This document shows positions 44,628 through 55,262 of a stretch of DNA of 64,000 nucleotides, piece after piece. Source of the stretch: Alteromonas aestuariivivens (GTDB taxonomy: Bacteria > Pseudomonadota > Gammaproteobacteria > Enterobacterales > Alteromonadaceae); contig NZ_QRHA01000001.1 of the NCBI RefSeq assembly GCF_003367475.1, positions 619,360 through 683,359 on the forward strand. The letters run 5' to 3'. How positions within the stretch are numbered: the first letter of the stretch is position 1; the number at the start of each line of letters is the position of its first letter. Under the pieces are notes generated by a model that was not told the DNA's origin, ran no database searches, and was given only the letters and a program-made list of their open reading frames with translations. The translations under genes were made by a program, and so were the position numbers.

Positions 44628-46493
44628 TTATTCGCCCAGGGCAGTGCGCACTCTTCTGATAATTCCGGGCGCATCTAATTCGTGTTCGGCGTACATTTGT
44701 TGCTGGCTGCCCTGCAATATAAAGCTGTCTGGCAGACCCAGATGAAGCACTGGTTTCAGGGTCTGGCCAGAGGCCAGATATTCGGACACTGCACTACCAG
44801 CGCCCCCCATCACACAACCATCCTCAAGCGTGACAAGCAGGTCGTGCTTTTTCGCTGCCTCGTCCAGCGCGGCGGTATCCAAAGGTTTGACAAAACGCAT
44901 GTCGTAGAGAGTAGCATCAAGAGTTTCTGCCGCCTCTTCAGCGTAAGGCAACAGGGTGCCAAAATTGAGAATGGCGACTTTTTTACCTGTGCGCAGTGTG
45001 CGTGATTTACCCGGTTCAATTTCGTACATGTCGCTATCGGGAACCACACCTTTGCCGGCACCTCGAGGGTAGCGCACTGCCGCAGGCTGCCGCGCCTTGT
45101 GCCCGGTATACAGCATTTGACGGCATTCGTTTTCATCAGCCGGTGTCATTATTAGCATATTCGGAATACAGCGCAGGAAGGCGATATCAAACGCTCCCTG
45201 GTGGGTTGGTCCGTCGGCACCGACTATCCCGGCGCGATCGATGGCAAACAGGACCGGCAGATTTTGCAGAGCCACGTCGTGGATTAACTGATCGTAAGCG
45301 CGCTGCAGGAAAGTAGAGTAAATCGCCACCACAGCATTGTAGCCTTCTTTCGCCAACCCCGCGGCAAAGGTGACAGCGTGCTGTTCTGCAATGGCAACGT
45401 CGAAATACTGCTCGGGGTACTGTTGTGAAAACGCCACCATCCCTGAACCTTCTCGCATGGCCGGAGTAATCGCCATCAGTTTGGGGTCCTGGGCAGCCAT
45501 GTCGCACAGCCACTGGCCGAAAATAGCGGAAAAGCTGGGCGCTGAAGGAGCCGATTTTGGCAGAGATTGTTCCGCTGGGTTGAATTTGGGAACCGCGTGG
45601 AATTTAATCGGGTCTTTTTCTGCCTGCGGGTAGCCCTTACCCTTGCAGGTGACTACATGCAGCAGTTGCGGCCCTTTGAACTTACGCATGTTGCGCAGGG
45701 TGTCAACCATGGCATTCACATCATGGCCATCGATGGGGCCGATGTAGTTAAACCCCAGTTCTTCGAAAATGGTACCAGGAACTACCATACCTTTGAGGTG
45801 TTCTTCTGCGCGGCTTGCAAATTCCTTGATGGGGGGAACATTACTGAGTAATTTTTTGCCACCGTCACGGATTTTATTAAAGAAATTTCCGGTCAGCAGG
45901 CGAGCCAGGTGGCTGTTGAGTGCGCCCACATTTTCCGATATCGACATTTCGTTGTCATTCAGAACAACCAGTAAATCTTTATCGATGTCTCCGGCGTGGT
46001 TCATGGCTTCAAAGGCCATACCCGCAGTTAGGGCACCATCTCCGATAACCGCAACAATTTTTCGGCCCAGCGCTTCTTTTTCTGCGGCGACAGCCATCCC
46101 CAGCGCGGCACTGATGGAAGTAGAGGAATGCCCAACGGCGAAGGTATCGTAATCACTTTCCGGAGGCCAGGGGAAGGGGTGCAAGCCTTCCTTCTGGCGA
46201 ATGGTTGACATTCTGTCTGCCCTGCCAGTAAGGATTTTGTGCGGGTAAGCCTGGTGGCCCACATCCCAGATCAGACGGTCAAAGGGCGTCTGATATACAT
46301 AATGGAGAGCGACGGTCAGTTCAACAGTACCCAGGCCAGATGCAAAGTGACCACTGCTCTGGCTTACGCTGGCAAGCAGATATTGGCGTAATTCGTCAGC
46401 CAGGGTTTTCAGTTTGTCCTGAGGGAGCTTACGCAGTTCTTCAGGCGTATGAGCCAGTGCCAGGTTTGGATAATGTGCTAAATCTAGAGTCAT
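44628..46493 (-). CDS. dxs: 1-deoxy-D-xylulose-5-phosphate synthase
   Basis: 621 residues, full length. A thiamine-diphosphate enzyme joining pyruvate and glyceraldehyde-3-phosphate, the entry step of the MEP isoprenoid pathway. [18 protein letters not shown] is the diphosphate/Mg site; [18 protein letters not shown] and RYPRGAG are family blocks. It is the last gene of the xseB-ispA-dxs unit. Confidence 0.97.
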   Translation of the reverse strand: MTLDLAHYPNLALAHTPEELRKLPQDKLKTLADELRQYLLASVSQSSGHFASGLGTVELTVALHYVYQTPFDRLIWDVGHQAYPHKILTGRADRMSTIRQKEGLHPFPWPPESDYDTFAVGHSSTSISAALGMAVAAEKEALGRKIVAVIGDGALTAGMAFEAMNHAGDIDKDLLVVLNDNEMSISENVGALNSHLARLLTGNFFNKIRDGGKKLLSNVPPIKEFASRAEEHLKGMVVPGTIFEELGFNYIGPIDGHDVNAMVDTLRNMRKFKGPQLLHVVTCKGKGYPQAEKDPIKFHAVPKFNPAEQSLPKSAPSAPSFSAIFGQWLCDMAAQDPKLMAITPAMREGSGMVAFSQQYPEQYFDVAIAEQHAVTFAAGLAKEGYNAVVAIYSTFLQRAYDQLIHDVALQNLPVLFAIDRAGIVGADGPTHQGAFDIAFLRCIPNMLIMTPADENECRQMLYTGHKARQPAAVRYPRGAGKGVVPDSDMYEIEPGKSRTLRTGKKVAILNFGTLLPYAEEAAETLDATLYDMRFVKPLDTAALDEAAKKHDLLVTLEDGCVMGGAGSAVSEYLASGQTLKPVLHLGLPDSFILQGSQQQMYAEHELDAPGIIRRVRTALGE

Positions 46494-46530
46494 TCTTAAT
46501 CGTTCTTAAATTCGCCTGTCACGGCCTGCT

Positions 46531-47421
46531 TCAGTGGTCCCGTTTGACCATCAGGTCAGTGAACGCTGCTAAGTAGTCGGTATTGTAGGGTAAAGTGTGC
46601 AAAGCTTGAAGCGCTTGCGCATGCAGATTGGCTAATTCCTGCTTTGCAGGTGCCATACCCAGTAGCTGCGGAAAGGTGTTTTTACCCAGCTCAATATCAG
46701 AGCCCTGCGGTTTGCCTATTTGGGTGGCGTCGCCCTCAACATCCAGAATGTCGTCCTGCACCTGAAACGCAAGGCCAATCAGACGTGCGTATTCAATCAG
46801 TTGCTCGCGGTGCTGGGGAGCAAGGCTGTCACTGACCAGGGTGATCATTTCTACACATGCGCACAGCAATGCGCCGGTCTTGAGCTGATGTAAGCGGGTC
46901 AGTTCGGTCAGTGAAATGGTCTTGCCGGTGGAGGCAAGATCAATCGCCTGCCCGCCACACATACCCAGGTATCCAGCGGCCTTTGCCAGAATTGAAATCA
47001 ACTGGGCACGCTTACTGTTGCCGCAGCTGCTCATAGGGTGGTCGGCCAGTATGGTAAAGGCCAGGGTTTGCAGTGCATCACCAGCCAGAATGGCTGTGGC
47101 TTCATCGAAGGCAATGTGGCAGGTAGGTTTCCCGCGGCGAAGATCATCATTATCCATGGCAGGCAAATCATCGTGCACCAGCGAGTACGCGTGAATACAT
47201 TCAATAGCCATGCTGATGGTCAGTTGATCAGACCTTGGAATATCCAGGGTATTACCAACCAGGTGTACCAGCAGAGGGCGCATTCTCTTGCCTCCGGCCA
47301 GCAGAGCGTGTTGCATTGCCATTTTCAGTCTTGGAGCGTGTTCGGGCAGCAGATCAATCAGATTCAGCAGGCTGTCATCGGTATGCTGCTTGACCTGCTG
47401 GTGAAGATCTCTGAAATTCAT
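46531..47421 (-). CDS. ispA: Farnesyl diphosphate synthase
   Basis: 296 residues. Both aspartate-rich motifs are present (LVHDDLPAMDNDD near 84-96 and FQVQDDILD near 220). It condenses isopentenyl with dimethylallyl and geranyl diphosphate. It lies between xseB and dxs, the usual order. Confidence 0.97.
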   Translation of the reverse strand: MNFRDLHQQVKQHTDDSLLNLIDLLPEHAPRLKMAMQHALLAGGKRMRPLLVHLVGNTLDIPRSDQLTISMAIECIHAYSLVHDDLPAMDNDDLRRGKPTCHIAFDEATAILAGDALQTLAFTILADHPMSSCGNSKRAQLISILAKAAGYLGMCGGQAIDLASTGKTISLTELTRLHQLKTGALLCACVEMITLVSDSLAPQHREQLIEYARLIGLAFQVQDDILDVEGDATQIGKPQGSDIELGKNTFPQLLGMAPAKQELANLHAQALQALHTLPYNTDYLAAFTDLMVKRDH

Positions 47422-47494
47422 AATAGTGCCTGTTGAAAAGTCGACAGATTAGGGCCGGTCTGACCCGGCTTTCATACTTGGAACGGGAAGGGTT

Positions 47495-47740
47495 TTACTC
47501 TGAGTCTTCGGATTTGAATTCCTGCAAGGTTTCCTGACCTTGCTCACTCAGTAAAATTTTCACTTTCTGTTCTGCCTGATCCAGCGCTTGCTGGCCAAGG
47601 CGGGAAAGCTTTACACCACGCTCAAATTTTTCCAAAGCCTCGTTCAGAGGTAATTCCCCCTGTTCCATTTCATTAACGATGGACTCCAGTTCGCTCAACG
47701 TTTGCTCAAATGTTGGGGTTGAAGGTGCTGATTTGCTCAC
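47495..47740 (-). CDS. xseB: Exodeoxyribonuclease VII small subunit
   Basis: 81 residues if started at the GTG at 47740, which gives the usual XseB length and N-terminus ([14 protein letters not shown]); in-frame ATGs at 47770 and 47782 would add 10-14 residues. Two helices with [27 protein letters not shown]. It forms the nuclease with XseA, encoded elsewhere. No strong ribosome site is seen for any of the starts. Confidence 0.9.
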   Translation of the reverse strand: MSKSAPSTPTFEQTLSELESIVNEMEQGELPLNEALEKFERGVKLSRLGQQALDQAEQKVKILLSEQGQETLQEFKSEDSE

Positions 47741-47989
47741 AATAACGCTGCATTTATGTGTTGATTGCATTAAAGCGCACATTAACTGAGGGGCGGCGCA
47801 GGGTCAAATGGTTTGTCCTGTATGCCCGTTGTCGTATACGTGAGGACAATTTTGGTTATAGAAATCCTGAAAATTGCCGATAGAATAGCAGGCACAAAGT
47901 AGATTGGTGTCATAACTGTTTAATTTTTATCCATAACTCGCCCCAGTGGCGTGTTGCCAGCAGCGTAGTTGCGAAGTGAGGTACAGCAG

Positions 47990-48751
47990 GTGGATTTAGC
48001 AACCGTCATAGGTATTTTGGGTGCTATTGGTTTTGTCGTAATGGCTATGGTCAGTGGCGGCGAAGTGAACATGTTTTTGAATGTGCCATCCATTCTCATC
48101 GTGTTCGGTGGCAGCCTGTTTGTAGTGCTTTCCCAGTTTACCCTTGGACAATTCTTCGGTGCCGGGAAGATTGCCGGAAAAGCCTTCATGTTCAAAATTG
48201 ACACGCCGGAAGACCTTATTGAGCGCGTTGTCGAGATGGCGGATGCGGCCCGTAAAGGCGGTTTTTTGGCACTGGAAGAACAGGAAATTGATAACCCTTT
48301 TATGCAAAAAGGGGTCGATATGCTGGTTGACGGCCATGACATCGAGGTGGTTCGCGAAACCCTGGCCAAAGACATTGCCATGACCAGTGAGCGACACGAT
48401 TTCGGTGCCACAATATTTAAAAGTCTGGGTGACATCGCTCCGGCAATGGGCATGATTGGTACGCTAATTGGTTTGGTTGCCATGCTGTCGAACATGGATG
48501 ACCCTAAAGCCATCGGGCCAGCAATGGCGGTAGCACTGCTGACAACCTTATATGGGGCATTTCTTGCCAACGTTATTTGCATTCCAATTGCGGTAAAGCT
48601 GGGCAATCGTGCGCAGGAGGAGCGCCTTAATCAGAAACTGATTTTGGATGGCATCATTGGTATTGCCGATGGGCAGAACCCCAGAGTGATCGAGGGAATG
48701 CTGAAAAATTACCTCGCTGCCAGTAAGCGCAACCCTGGTGACGACGAGTAA
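47990..48751 (+). CDS. pomA: Flagellar stator protein PomA
   Basis: 253 residues from a GTG at 47990 (GAGG 7 bases upstream), giving MDLATVIG as in Vibrio PomA. Four membrane helices and the MotA-type cytoplasmic loop are present, with GDIAPAMGMIGTLIGLVAML. It forms a sodium-type stator channel with PomB around the flagellar motor. It is followed 5 bases after its stop by pomB. Confidence 0.95.
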   Translation: MDLATVIGILGAIGFVVMAMVSGGEVNMFLNVPSILIVFGGSLFVVLSQFTLGQFFGAGKIAGKAFMFKIDTPEDLIERVVEMADAARKGGFLALEEQEIDNPFMQKGVDMLVDGHDIEVVRETLAKDIAMTSERHDFGATIFKSLGDIAPAMGMIGTLIGLVAMLSNMDDPKAIGPAMAVALLTTLYGAFLANVICIPIAVKLGNRAQEERLNQKLILDGIIGIADGQNPRVIEGMLKNYLAASKRNPGDDE

Positions 48752-48756
48752 GCAGT

Positions 48757-49695
48757 ATGGCTGATCAAGACGACTGCCCTAAATGCCCACCTCCCGGGTT
48801 GCCAGGTTGGATGGGGACCTTTGCTGATTTGATGTCGTTGCTGATGTGCTTCTTTGTACTGTTGCTGGCGTTTTCTGAAATGGACGTACTTAAGTTTAAG
48901 CAGATAGCCGGCTCCATGAAGTTTGCGTTCGGAGTGCAGAATAAAATTGAGGTAAAGGATATCCCTAAAGGCACCAGTGTCATTGCCATGGAATTTCGGC
49001 CCGGCCGGCCGGACCCGTCTCCGATTGAAACCATTCAGCAACAGACCATAGAAATGACCCAGCAGATGCTGGAGTTTCAGTCCGGTGAAGAAGACTCTGC
49101 AGGAGGCCGGCAGAAGCAGCGGGGAACCCAGCGTGGCGGACAGTCGCAGCAAACGGCCATGGAGCAGACTTCCTCCGCACAGAAAAGCCAGGACAACGAA
49201 GACGTCAGTGAGATGATGAAGAAAGTGGCGCAACAGCTGCAAAAGGAAATTCTGGACGGTGCCATTGAAATGGAATCTCTTGGTCAGCAGATAACCATTC
49301 GGATTCGAGAGAATGGTTCGTTTTCGGCGGGATCGGCATTTTTGCAGCCCCAGTTCAAACCAATCCTCAAAAAAATTGGTACCTTACTGGCGGACGTTCC
49401 TGGTGAAATAGAAATTTCCGGTCACAGTGACGGGCAGCATATATCTAATGAGTTGTATCGCTCCAACTGGGACCTTTCTGCCCAGCGGGCCGTGGCGGTA
49501 GCAGAAGAGCTGCGCCGTGCTCCAGGTTTTGAAGAATCCCGGATGTCAGTGGTTGGCAAAGCCAATACCGATCCGGTTGTCGCCGATGCCAAGAATGCCG
49601 ATCAGCGGGCCAGAAATCGCCGGGTTGAAATTAACATCAATCAGGGTAAACCTATGCTTTCCAAACCGATTTCAGTCGTCGAGCCAGTTTCCTGA
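48757..49695 (+). CDS. pomB: Flagellar stator protein PomB
   Basis: 312 residues. The single membrane helix holds the ion-binding aspartate in TFADLMSLLMCFFVLLLAF (near residue 24). The linker is rich in glutamine and lysine (about 95-165), and the OmpA-type peptidoglycan-binding domain (about 185-300, SGHSDGQHISNELYRSNWDLS) follows. Text around the helix matches Vibrio PomB, which supports sodium coupling. Confidence 0.95.
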   Translation: MADQDDCPKCPPPGLPGWMGTFADLMSLLMCFFVLLLAFSEMDVLKFKQIAGSMKFAFGVQNKIEVKDIPKGTSVIAMEFRPGRPDPSPIETIQQQTIEMTQQMLEFQSGEEDSAGGRQKQRGTQRGGQSQQTAMEQTSSAQKSQDNEDVSEMMKKVAQQLQKEILDGAIEMESLGQQITIRIRENGSFSAGSAFLQPQFKPILKKIGTLLADVPGEIEISGHSDGQHISNELYRSNWDLSAQRAVAVAEELRRAPGFEESRMSVVGKANTDPVVADAKNADQRARNRRVEININQGKPMLSKPISVVEPVS

Positions 49696-49706
49696 TTGTC
49701 TGGATT

Positions 49707-49729
49707 AACGCCCGTTTTTGGGCGTTTTT
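49707..49729 (+). terminator. Rho-independent terminator after pomAB
   Basis: AACGCCC (49707-49713), GTTTTT, GGGCGTT (49720-49726), then T's. Confidence 0.85.
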
Positions 49730-49769
49730 ATGCTTACTCAAAACACTACAGCTGATTGCGAGTATTTTG

Positions 49770-50558
49770 TTACTGTTTTGGCGGCGGATTTTCCCATCGC
49801 TTCTGAATGGAATGCAGTGTGCCGTTTTCGACAAGGGTCTGATACGCCTGCTTGAAGTCGTTAAACACCCTGTCTGGAGTTTGCTGGCTGAACGCAATGA
49901 ACATAGCGTCTCTCTGGGAATCTATTCGTAGGCAGGGTTTAAAGTCTTCCAGCTTCAAACCCGCATCTTCTGCAAAGTAGGCCAGCGACAGGGTGGTTCC
50001 CATTATCATGTCAACCCGTTCACTTCTCAGCATGCCTATGGCCTGTTCCCAGTCAGTAACCAGATACAGATTGTTTGGAGACGTAAAGCCATTTTTTGTC
50101 AGGAACTGGTACTGATTGTCGTTGCGGGGCACCGCAATGAGGTAGCGCTTGGCATCATCGAGCGATTCAATCCGGATGTTGTTATTGGCGTTCAGACACC
50201 AGAGGTAATCCTGCTGACGATAGACTTCCCCGACCCACCTGAACAGGTTTTCCCTGCCCTGTGTTCTGGCGATGGAATAGATAAGGGTGTTTTTTTCTGT
50301 CAGTGCTCTTTGGTATGCACGGGCCCAAGGATAGACCCGTACCTCAAATGAATAATCCAGTTTGCCCAGCATGGCCTGAACAACCTGATGGGCCATTCCG
50401 GTAACCACGCGGTTATCCTGAACAACCTGAAAAGGGGGCAAGTGTTCTGTGACAATGCTTATCTTTTCATTTTCATTCTTCGCACTGGCGAAGCCGGTTA
50501 AGCCAGCTGCAACCACCAGTACTATCACTGATAAAGTTACAGTTGCATTGCCTTTCAC
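49770..50558 (-). CDS. Orphan periplasmic solute-binding protein (SBP_bac_3)
   Basis: 262 residues with a signal peptide (to about GFASA). Family-3 binding-protein layout: ISIVTEHLPPFQVVQDNRVVTG at the N-terminus, GMAHQVVQAML, and a two-lobed pattern. No permease or ATPase gene adjoins, so it may serve a sensor or a distant transporter. Many Alteromonadales carry such single genes with unknown ligands. Confidence 0.82.
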   Translation of the reverse strand: MKGNATVTLSVIVLVVAAGLTGFASAKNENEKISIVTEHLPPFQVVQDNRVVTGMAHQVVQAMLGKLDYSFEVRVYPWARAYQRALTEKNTLIYSIARTQGRENLFRWVGEVYRQQDYLWCLNANNNIRIESLDDAKRYLIAVPRNDNQYQFLTKNGFTSPNNLYLVTDWEQAIGMLRSERVDMIMGTTLSLAYFAEDAGLKLEDFKPCLRIDSQRDAMFIAFSQQTPDRVFNDFKQAYQTLVENGTLHSIQKRWENPPPKQ

Positions 50559-50676
50559 ATTAATTGCTCTTCAGGGTGAATATTAACACGCCATTTTAAA
50601 GCTAATTGCACGTTTAACGCCATAAAAAAACACCAGAAATTGGCGGTAGAGCCGGCGTGAATTCAGGTAAAAGGGC

Positions 50677-51936
50677 TTAACCTGTCCGATTCAGAACATC
50701 ACGGTAATGCGGCTTGGTCAGCAGCATCTGCACTGTACTTATGGTGCGTTCCAAAAAGCCGCCTTCGCAGTATTTCAGGTAGTAGACCCACATGCGCTGA
50801 AATCGTTCATCGTACCCCTGTTCAGCCAGAACGTCCTGCGAGCGGGCAAAAGCCTGGTACCAGTCATTAAGTGTACGGGCATAGTCCAGCCCAATGTCCT
50901 GGATGTCGCGAATGGTCATATCGCTGAAGCGTTTCACATGTTCTGCAAGTACATGTAATGATGGTAAAAAGCCTCCGGGGAAAATGTACTTCTGGATGAA
51001 GTCGACGCTGCTTGCGTAGTTATCGTAACGGCGGTCATCAATGGTGATGGACTGCAACAGCATTAACCCGTTGTTTGCCAGCAAAGAGGCGCATTTTTCA
51101 ACGAAGTTGCCCAGATAATCTTTGCCTACTGCCTCTATCATTTCTATGGAAACCAGTTTTGAGTATTGCCCGCTGAGCTGACGGTAATCCTGCTTCAGCA
51201 GGGTTATCCTGTCCTGCAGGTTCTCCTTGTTCACCCAGTCAAGGGCGTAACTGTATTGCTCTTCCGATATTGTGGTTGTGGTTACCTGACAACCGTAGTG
51301 CCTGGCCGCAAAGACTGCCAGCCCGCCCCAACCGGTACCGATTTCCAGAAGATGATCGTCAGATGTGAGCTGCAGTTTATCGCAGATTACCCTGAGTTTA
51401 TGCTGTTGGGCTTCGCTCAGAGATGTTGTGGTATCCGGATAAATGGCGCTCGAATACATCATGCTGCGGTCGAGAAAATGGCTGTACAGGCGGTTACCCA
51501 GGTCGTAGTGGGCCTCAATATTACGTTTGGCCTGTTCGTGGGTATTACGGCGGCGAAAGTGCTGCCACTTTAAAACAGGCAGAGTCAGCCACCTGAATTT
51601 GGCTTCCCACTTATCCAGTGCACTCAAATTTCGTGCAAAAATTCGAATCACAGAGGTTAAATCCGGTGTTTCCCACAGCCCTTCCATATAGGACTCACCA
51701 GCACCAATGCTGCCACCCAGCAACAGCGGGCGATAGGCCTTTGCCGAATTTACATTGACCTTGGCTTTAAGTGATGAGGCGGGGTTACCGAACTGTGCAA
51801 CTGTATGCCCACCTTCCATAATTTCAAGATGACCATAGGAGAGGTGGGTCAGAACGTTAAACAGCGCACTTCGACACAGCTTGTCTGAGAGCGTCGCTTC
51901 AGATTGAGGGGAAGATACTATTTCTGCATGAGGCAT
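50677..51936 (-). CDS. cfa: Cyclopropane-fatty-acyl-phospholipid synthase-type methyltransferase
   Basis: 419 residues. The SAM-binding block LLEIGTGWGGLAVFAARHYG is near 205, and IEMIEAVGKDYL and YIFPGGFLPSL are family blocks. It methylates unsaturated acyl chains of membrane phospholipids. The start overlaps the DUF1365 stop by one base (TAATG). It is the last gene of an operon typical of ChrR-type stress modules, so it could make cyclopropane or another methylated fatty acid. Confidence 0.92.
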   Translation of the reverse strand: MPHAEIVSSPQSEATLSDKLCRSALFNVLTHLSYGHLEIMEGGHTVAQFGNPASSLKAKVNVNSAKAYRPLLLGGSIGAGESYMEGLWETPDLTSVIRIFARNLSALDKWEAKFRWLTLPVLKWQHFRRRNTHEQAKRNIEAHYDLGNRLYSHFLDRSMMYSSAIYPDTTTSLSEAQQHKLRVICDKLQLTSDDHLLEIGTGWGGLAVFAARHYGCQVTTTTISEEQYSYALDWVNKENLQDRITLLKQDYRQLSGQYSKLVSIEMIEAVGKDYLGNFVEKCASLLANNGLMLLQSITIDDRRYDNYASSVDFIQKYIFPGGFLPSLHVLAEHVKRFSDMTIRDIQDIGLDYARTLNDWYQAFARSQDVLAEQGYDERFQRMWVYYLKYCEGGFLERTISTVQMLLTKPHYRDVLNRTG

Positions 51937-52670
51937 TATTTTTGTTCCTGACTGTCCATAGGATGGGGGTAAACCGGTGCACGTTTTAACCAGAGCTTCA
52001 AAGCCTGCCAGTAAATTCCCGCGAGGGTTTTAATCGTCATGCTGGGTATTTTGAATAGCAAACTGCGCACATTTTCTGAGGTCAGTGGCATTTTCTTCAT
52101 GGTTAGCCCGGCACTGAATACCCGTTGTTTCTGTTCACAATTCATTATCAGAGAAAGCGTTTCATCCGGTTGCGATATCTGCCATTTGTAGGTCATGTCC
52201 ATGGGGTTAAATGGCGAAACGTGAAATGCTTTGGCTGTATCCTGCTGGTCTTTCAAATCCACCAGATAATAGTGCCTCTCATTCCAGGGGGTATTGCTGA
52301 CTTCGGCCAGCATGTGGCTGAATTTGCCATCTGTTCCACGCAAAAAGTAGAAGTTCACCGGGCTGAAATAGAGGCCGAAGCAGCGAACCTGCCCCAACAG
52401 AAAAACCTCCCCCTGATGCGTGTGACCGGCCAGTTCAGAGATTTTTTTGAGGACCGACTGCTTCAGGCTGTCATCGGGCGCACCCACATAGTCACGGCGC
52501 CGAAATCTGAGTGGGGAAAATCCAGAAGTTGAAAAATAGCGGACCTTGTCAGACACGTGGCTGATTTCATCGAGGTTCAGCCACATCAGGTAAATATTGT
52601 AGCGAAAACTGTGTTTAACCGGTTTGTGGCGGGCGTGGAATACCTGGCCGCAATATATGGCGCTGTCCAT
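51936..52670 (-). CDS. DUF1365 protein
   Basis: 244 residues. Family blocks include [19 protein letters not shown] at the N-terminus and NPMDMTYKW. Genes of this family are found beside Cfa-type methyltransferases and flavin amine oxidases; the biochemical role is not settled. Stop/start overlaps on both sides (TAATG) show tight coupling. Confidence 0.9.
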   Translation of the reverse strand: MDSAIYCGQVFHARHKPVKHSFRYNIYLMWLNLDEISHVSDKVRYFSTSGFSPLRFRRRDYVGAPDDSLKQSVLKKISELAGHTHQGEVFLLGQVRCFGLYFSPVNFYFLRGTDGKFSHMLAEVSNTPWNERHYYLVDLKDQQDTAKAFHVSPFNPMDMTYKWQISQPDETLSLIMNCEQKQRVFSAGLTMKKMPLTSENVRSLLFKIPSMTIKTLAGIYWQALKLWLKRAPVYPHPMDSQEQK

Positions 52671-53938
52671 TAGAGTGTTACTCCAAATCGCTCACATACA
52701 TCCAGTGCGCTGCGCACCCCATCCTCGTGGAAGCCGTTGTACCAGTAGGCGCCACAAAAATGCAGGTTGTTCGCACCACATATTTGCTGGCGCTGTTGCT
52801 GGGCACTGACCATCTGCAGGCTGAACTGGGGGTGCGCATAGCGATACCGCCCAAGAATTTTGCTCTGGTCGATCTCTTCCGAATTGTTCAGAGTTACGCA
52901 GAAAGTCACCGGCGCGCTGATTTTCTGCAGAATATTCATATTATAGGTGACGGATGCGGGTGCCGTTTGCTCTTCCTGGGTTTCCTTGAGTCTATAATTC
53001 CAACTCGCCCAGGCCAGGCGTCGTTGGGGCAACTGATTGATGTCGGTGTGCAGGATCACCTCGTTTGACGCATAGGGGATTGCTCCCAGGATAGCTTTTT
53101 GTTCAGGTGTCGGTTTAGCCAGACATTTGAGTGCCTGGTCACTGTGACAGGCAAATATTACGTGGTCGTAGGTGTCCTGCCTGCCGGTTGAATCAGTCAC
53201 ACTGACTCCCCTTTCCAGTGGCTGCACATCGGTGACCCGGGTATTCAGGCGTATGCCGCGGTGAAAGGGAGCTGTCATCGGTTCTATGTAGCTATGGGAA
53301 CCCCCTTTCAATGTATACCATTGAGGGCGATTGGTAATGTTCAGCAATCCGTGGTTGTTAAAGAACTTGAGGAAAAATCGTAGAGGGAAGTGTTTAACCT
53401 GTTCCAGGCTTGACGACCAGATTGCCGCGCACATTGGATAGAGATAATAGCGACAGAAGTCAGCAGACAGTTTGTGGCGTGTGACGAATTCTTCCAGCGT
53501 TACCGAATCGGCAGGTTCGTTACGCTGACTGATGGTTGTTTTACATAAGGCATTGAACCGGACTATGTCTCTTACAACGCGCCAGAACCTGGGGCGCAGC
53601 AGGTTTCTCCGCTGCGCAAACAATGAATTCAGAGTATTCCCGTTGTACTCCAGATTTGCTTTGGTACTGTGCACGGAAAAGCTCATTTCGGTTGCCTGAC
53701 GTTCAATATTCAGCCTGTCCATCAGGGCAATGAAATTTGGATAGGTCCAGTCATTAAAGACTATAAAACCGGTGTCAATCGGGTATCGGGTTCCTTCAAT
53801 GTTGACGATTTTTGTGGCGGTGTGTCCACCCAGGTAGTCGTTGGCTTCAAACAACGTAATGTCGTAACGCTGACTGAGAAGATAACCACAGGTCAATCCT
53901 GATATCCCTGACCCTATAATCGCAATTCGTTGCTTCAT
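52670..53938 (-). CDS. FAD-dependent amine oxidase-like oxidoreductase
   Basis: 422 residues. The FAD-binding Rossmann motif [18 protein letters not shown] is at the N-terminus, with the second FAD block GGHTATK. Together with Cfa-type and DUF1365 proteins it probably modifies unsaturated membrane fatty acids. It ends in a one-base overlap with the DUF1365 gene. Confidence 0.9.
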   Translation of the reverse strand: MKQRIAIIGSGISGLTCGYLLSQRYDITLFEANDYLGGHTATKIVNIEGTRYPIDTGFIVFNDWTYPNFIALMDRLNIERQATEMSFSVHSTKANLEYNGNTLNSLFAQRRNLLRPRFWRVVRDIVRFNALCKTTISQRNEPADSVTLEEFVTRHKLSADFCRYYLYPMCAAIWSSSLEQVKHFPLRFFLKFFNNHGLLNITNRPQWYTLKGGSHSYIEPMTAPFHRGIRLNTRVTDVQPLERGVSVTDSTGRQDTYDHVIFACHSDQALKCLAKPTPEQKAILGAIPYASNEVILHTDINQLPQRRLAWASWNYRLKETQEEQTAPASVTYNMNILQKISAPVTFCVTLNNSEEIDQSKILGRYRYAHPQFSLQMVSAQQQRQQICGANNLHFCGAYWYNGFHEDGVRSALDVCERFGVTL

Positions 53939-53956
53939 TCACGTATTCCTGATGAC

Positions 53957-54685
53957 TTACTGTTGCTTGCGCAAGGCCCTGGATATATGGCTTTGCAATT
54001 TCGCTGGCAATTGATTGAGCAGCCTGAGCATCCAACCAAACAGGGTTGGAAAGTAAATGCTGCTGTGTTTACTGAGCAAACCGTTCAGCATATCTTCTGC
54101 AGCCCGCTCGGCGGAAATTCGGGCGGGCATTTTAAAATCGTTTTTATCTGTTAGTGGGGTTTCTACAAACCCCGGGGATACGGTTTGAACCCGAATACCC
54201 CTGGTGGCTAAATCGACCTCCAGGCTTTTGGCAAAATAGTGCACTGCTGCTTTACTGGCACCGTAAGCCTGGGTTCGACTGAACGGAAGCAGGCGGGCCA
54301 TGCTGTCGACTACTGCAATCTGACAGCCTCTGGTCAGCTTGGGCAACAATGCTTCAACGCAATAAACAACGCCAAAAAAATTGGCCTCAAAAACCCGACG
54401 GAACATGGCTGAATCAAAATTGTCTATGTCCACATACTCACAGGTTCCAGCATTTAGCACCGCGATGTCAATGTAGCTGTGATCCAATGCGTTAATGGCA
54501 GTGATAGTGGCCTGACGGTCTGAAACGTCGAACTGGCAGGTGGTCACATTATCTGTCTTTGCCAGCTGTTCCAGCGCCTTTGCATTTCTCCCACAGGCGA
54601 TAACTTGGTGGCCTTTAGCTGCAGCGTGCAGTGTCAGCGCTTGGCCAATACCGGATGTCGCTCCGGTAATCAGGATAGTTTTCAT
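53957..54685 (-). CDS. Short-chain dehydrogenase/reductase
   Basis: 242 residues from an ATG overlapping the preceding stop (ATGA at 54685-54682). Classical SDR: TGATSGIGQAL cofactor loop, NAG at about 80, and catalytic YGASK with an upstream serine (VDSMARL). The substrate is unknown; position in the operon suggests lipid metabolism. A longer frame up to 54721 would start inside the upstream gene. Confidence 0.9.
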   Translation of the reverse strand: MKTILITGATSGIGQALTLHAAAKGHQVIACGRNAKALEQLAKTDNVTTCQFDVSDRQATITAINALDHSYIDIAVLNAGTCEYVDIDNFDSAMFRRVFEANFFGVVYCVEALLPKLTRGCQIAVVDSMARLLPFSRTQAYGASKAAVHYFAKSLEVDLATRGIRVQTVSPGFVETPLTDKNDFKMPARISAERAAEDMLNGLLSKHSSIYFPTLFGWMLRLLNQLPAKLQSHISRALRKQQ

Positions 54686-55113
54686 GACTGCAATCTGCCT
54701 TTTATCTTTTTGACCAGCCACCCCACCACCGGAATGTGCTCATAAACCATTTGACCCACATCATAATAGTCCCGATGATAATAAATACCTGAACTATCGA
54801 CTTTTAATTGTGATATGCCGGGCAGTTCAATGTGCTTTTTGAGGGATGCCGGGCGAGCGTGCATGGTCCAGTTGATGATGTAACTGAAATTGTCCTCATT
54901 GGGCTGGCATGCAGTTACAGCGTGAATATCGAATTTGCAGTAATCCGTCATGGTTACCATGTTGGCGAAATACTCTTCTAACGCGCTCAGGCCATGGTGG
55001 TGAGCTATCGGGTCGATGAATTCAATTTTGGGTGAATAAATCGTCTTCAGTTCATTCAGATCCAAATTGGTAAAGTCGCGGTACATTGCGCTGAATCGTT
55101 CAGTAATAGTCAT
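54682..55113 (-). CDS. NTF2-like (SnoaL) protein
   Basis: 143 residues in the NTF2 cone fold (YRDFTNLDLNELKTIYSPKIEF and DYCKFDIHAV). No catalytic residue is obvious. It is the first gene of the operon and is preceded by a sigma-type promoter at 55141-55170. Confidence 0.82.
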   Translation of the reverse strand: MTITERFSAMYRDFTNLDLNELKTIYSPKIEFIDPIAHHHGLSALEEYFANMVTMTDYCKFDIHAVTACQPNEDNFSYIINWTMHARPASLKKHIELPGISQLKVDSSGIYYHRDYYDVGQMVYEHIPVVGWLVKKIKGRLQS

Positions 55114-55140
55114 TGGTCGGCCCGATGGTTGGTTCTGAAT

Positions 55141-55170
55141 CCATTACAACAGAAAAGTGACTGCGGATCA
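55141..55170 (-). promoter_or_regulatory. Predicted ECF-sigma promoter of the Cfa operon
   Basis: TGATCC (55170-55165), 18-base spacer, TAATGG (55146-55141), with about 28 bases to the start codon. The same spacing and -35 occur before the sigma gene itself. Confidence 0.5.
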
Positions 55171-55262
55171 TAGTATTACAAACTTGTAATGATGACTGAG
55201 ACCGTTTTGGGATCCAAATCCTGCGCCGTTGCGTAGTCAGCCTAAAAAGAATTGGGAATATT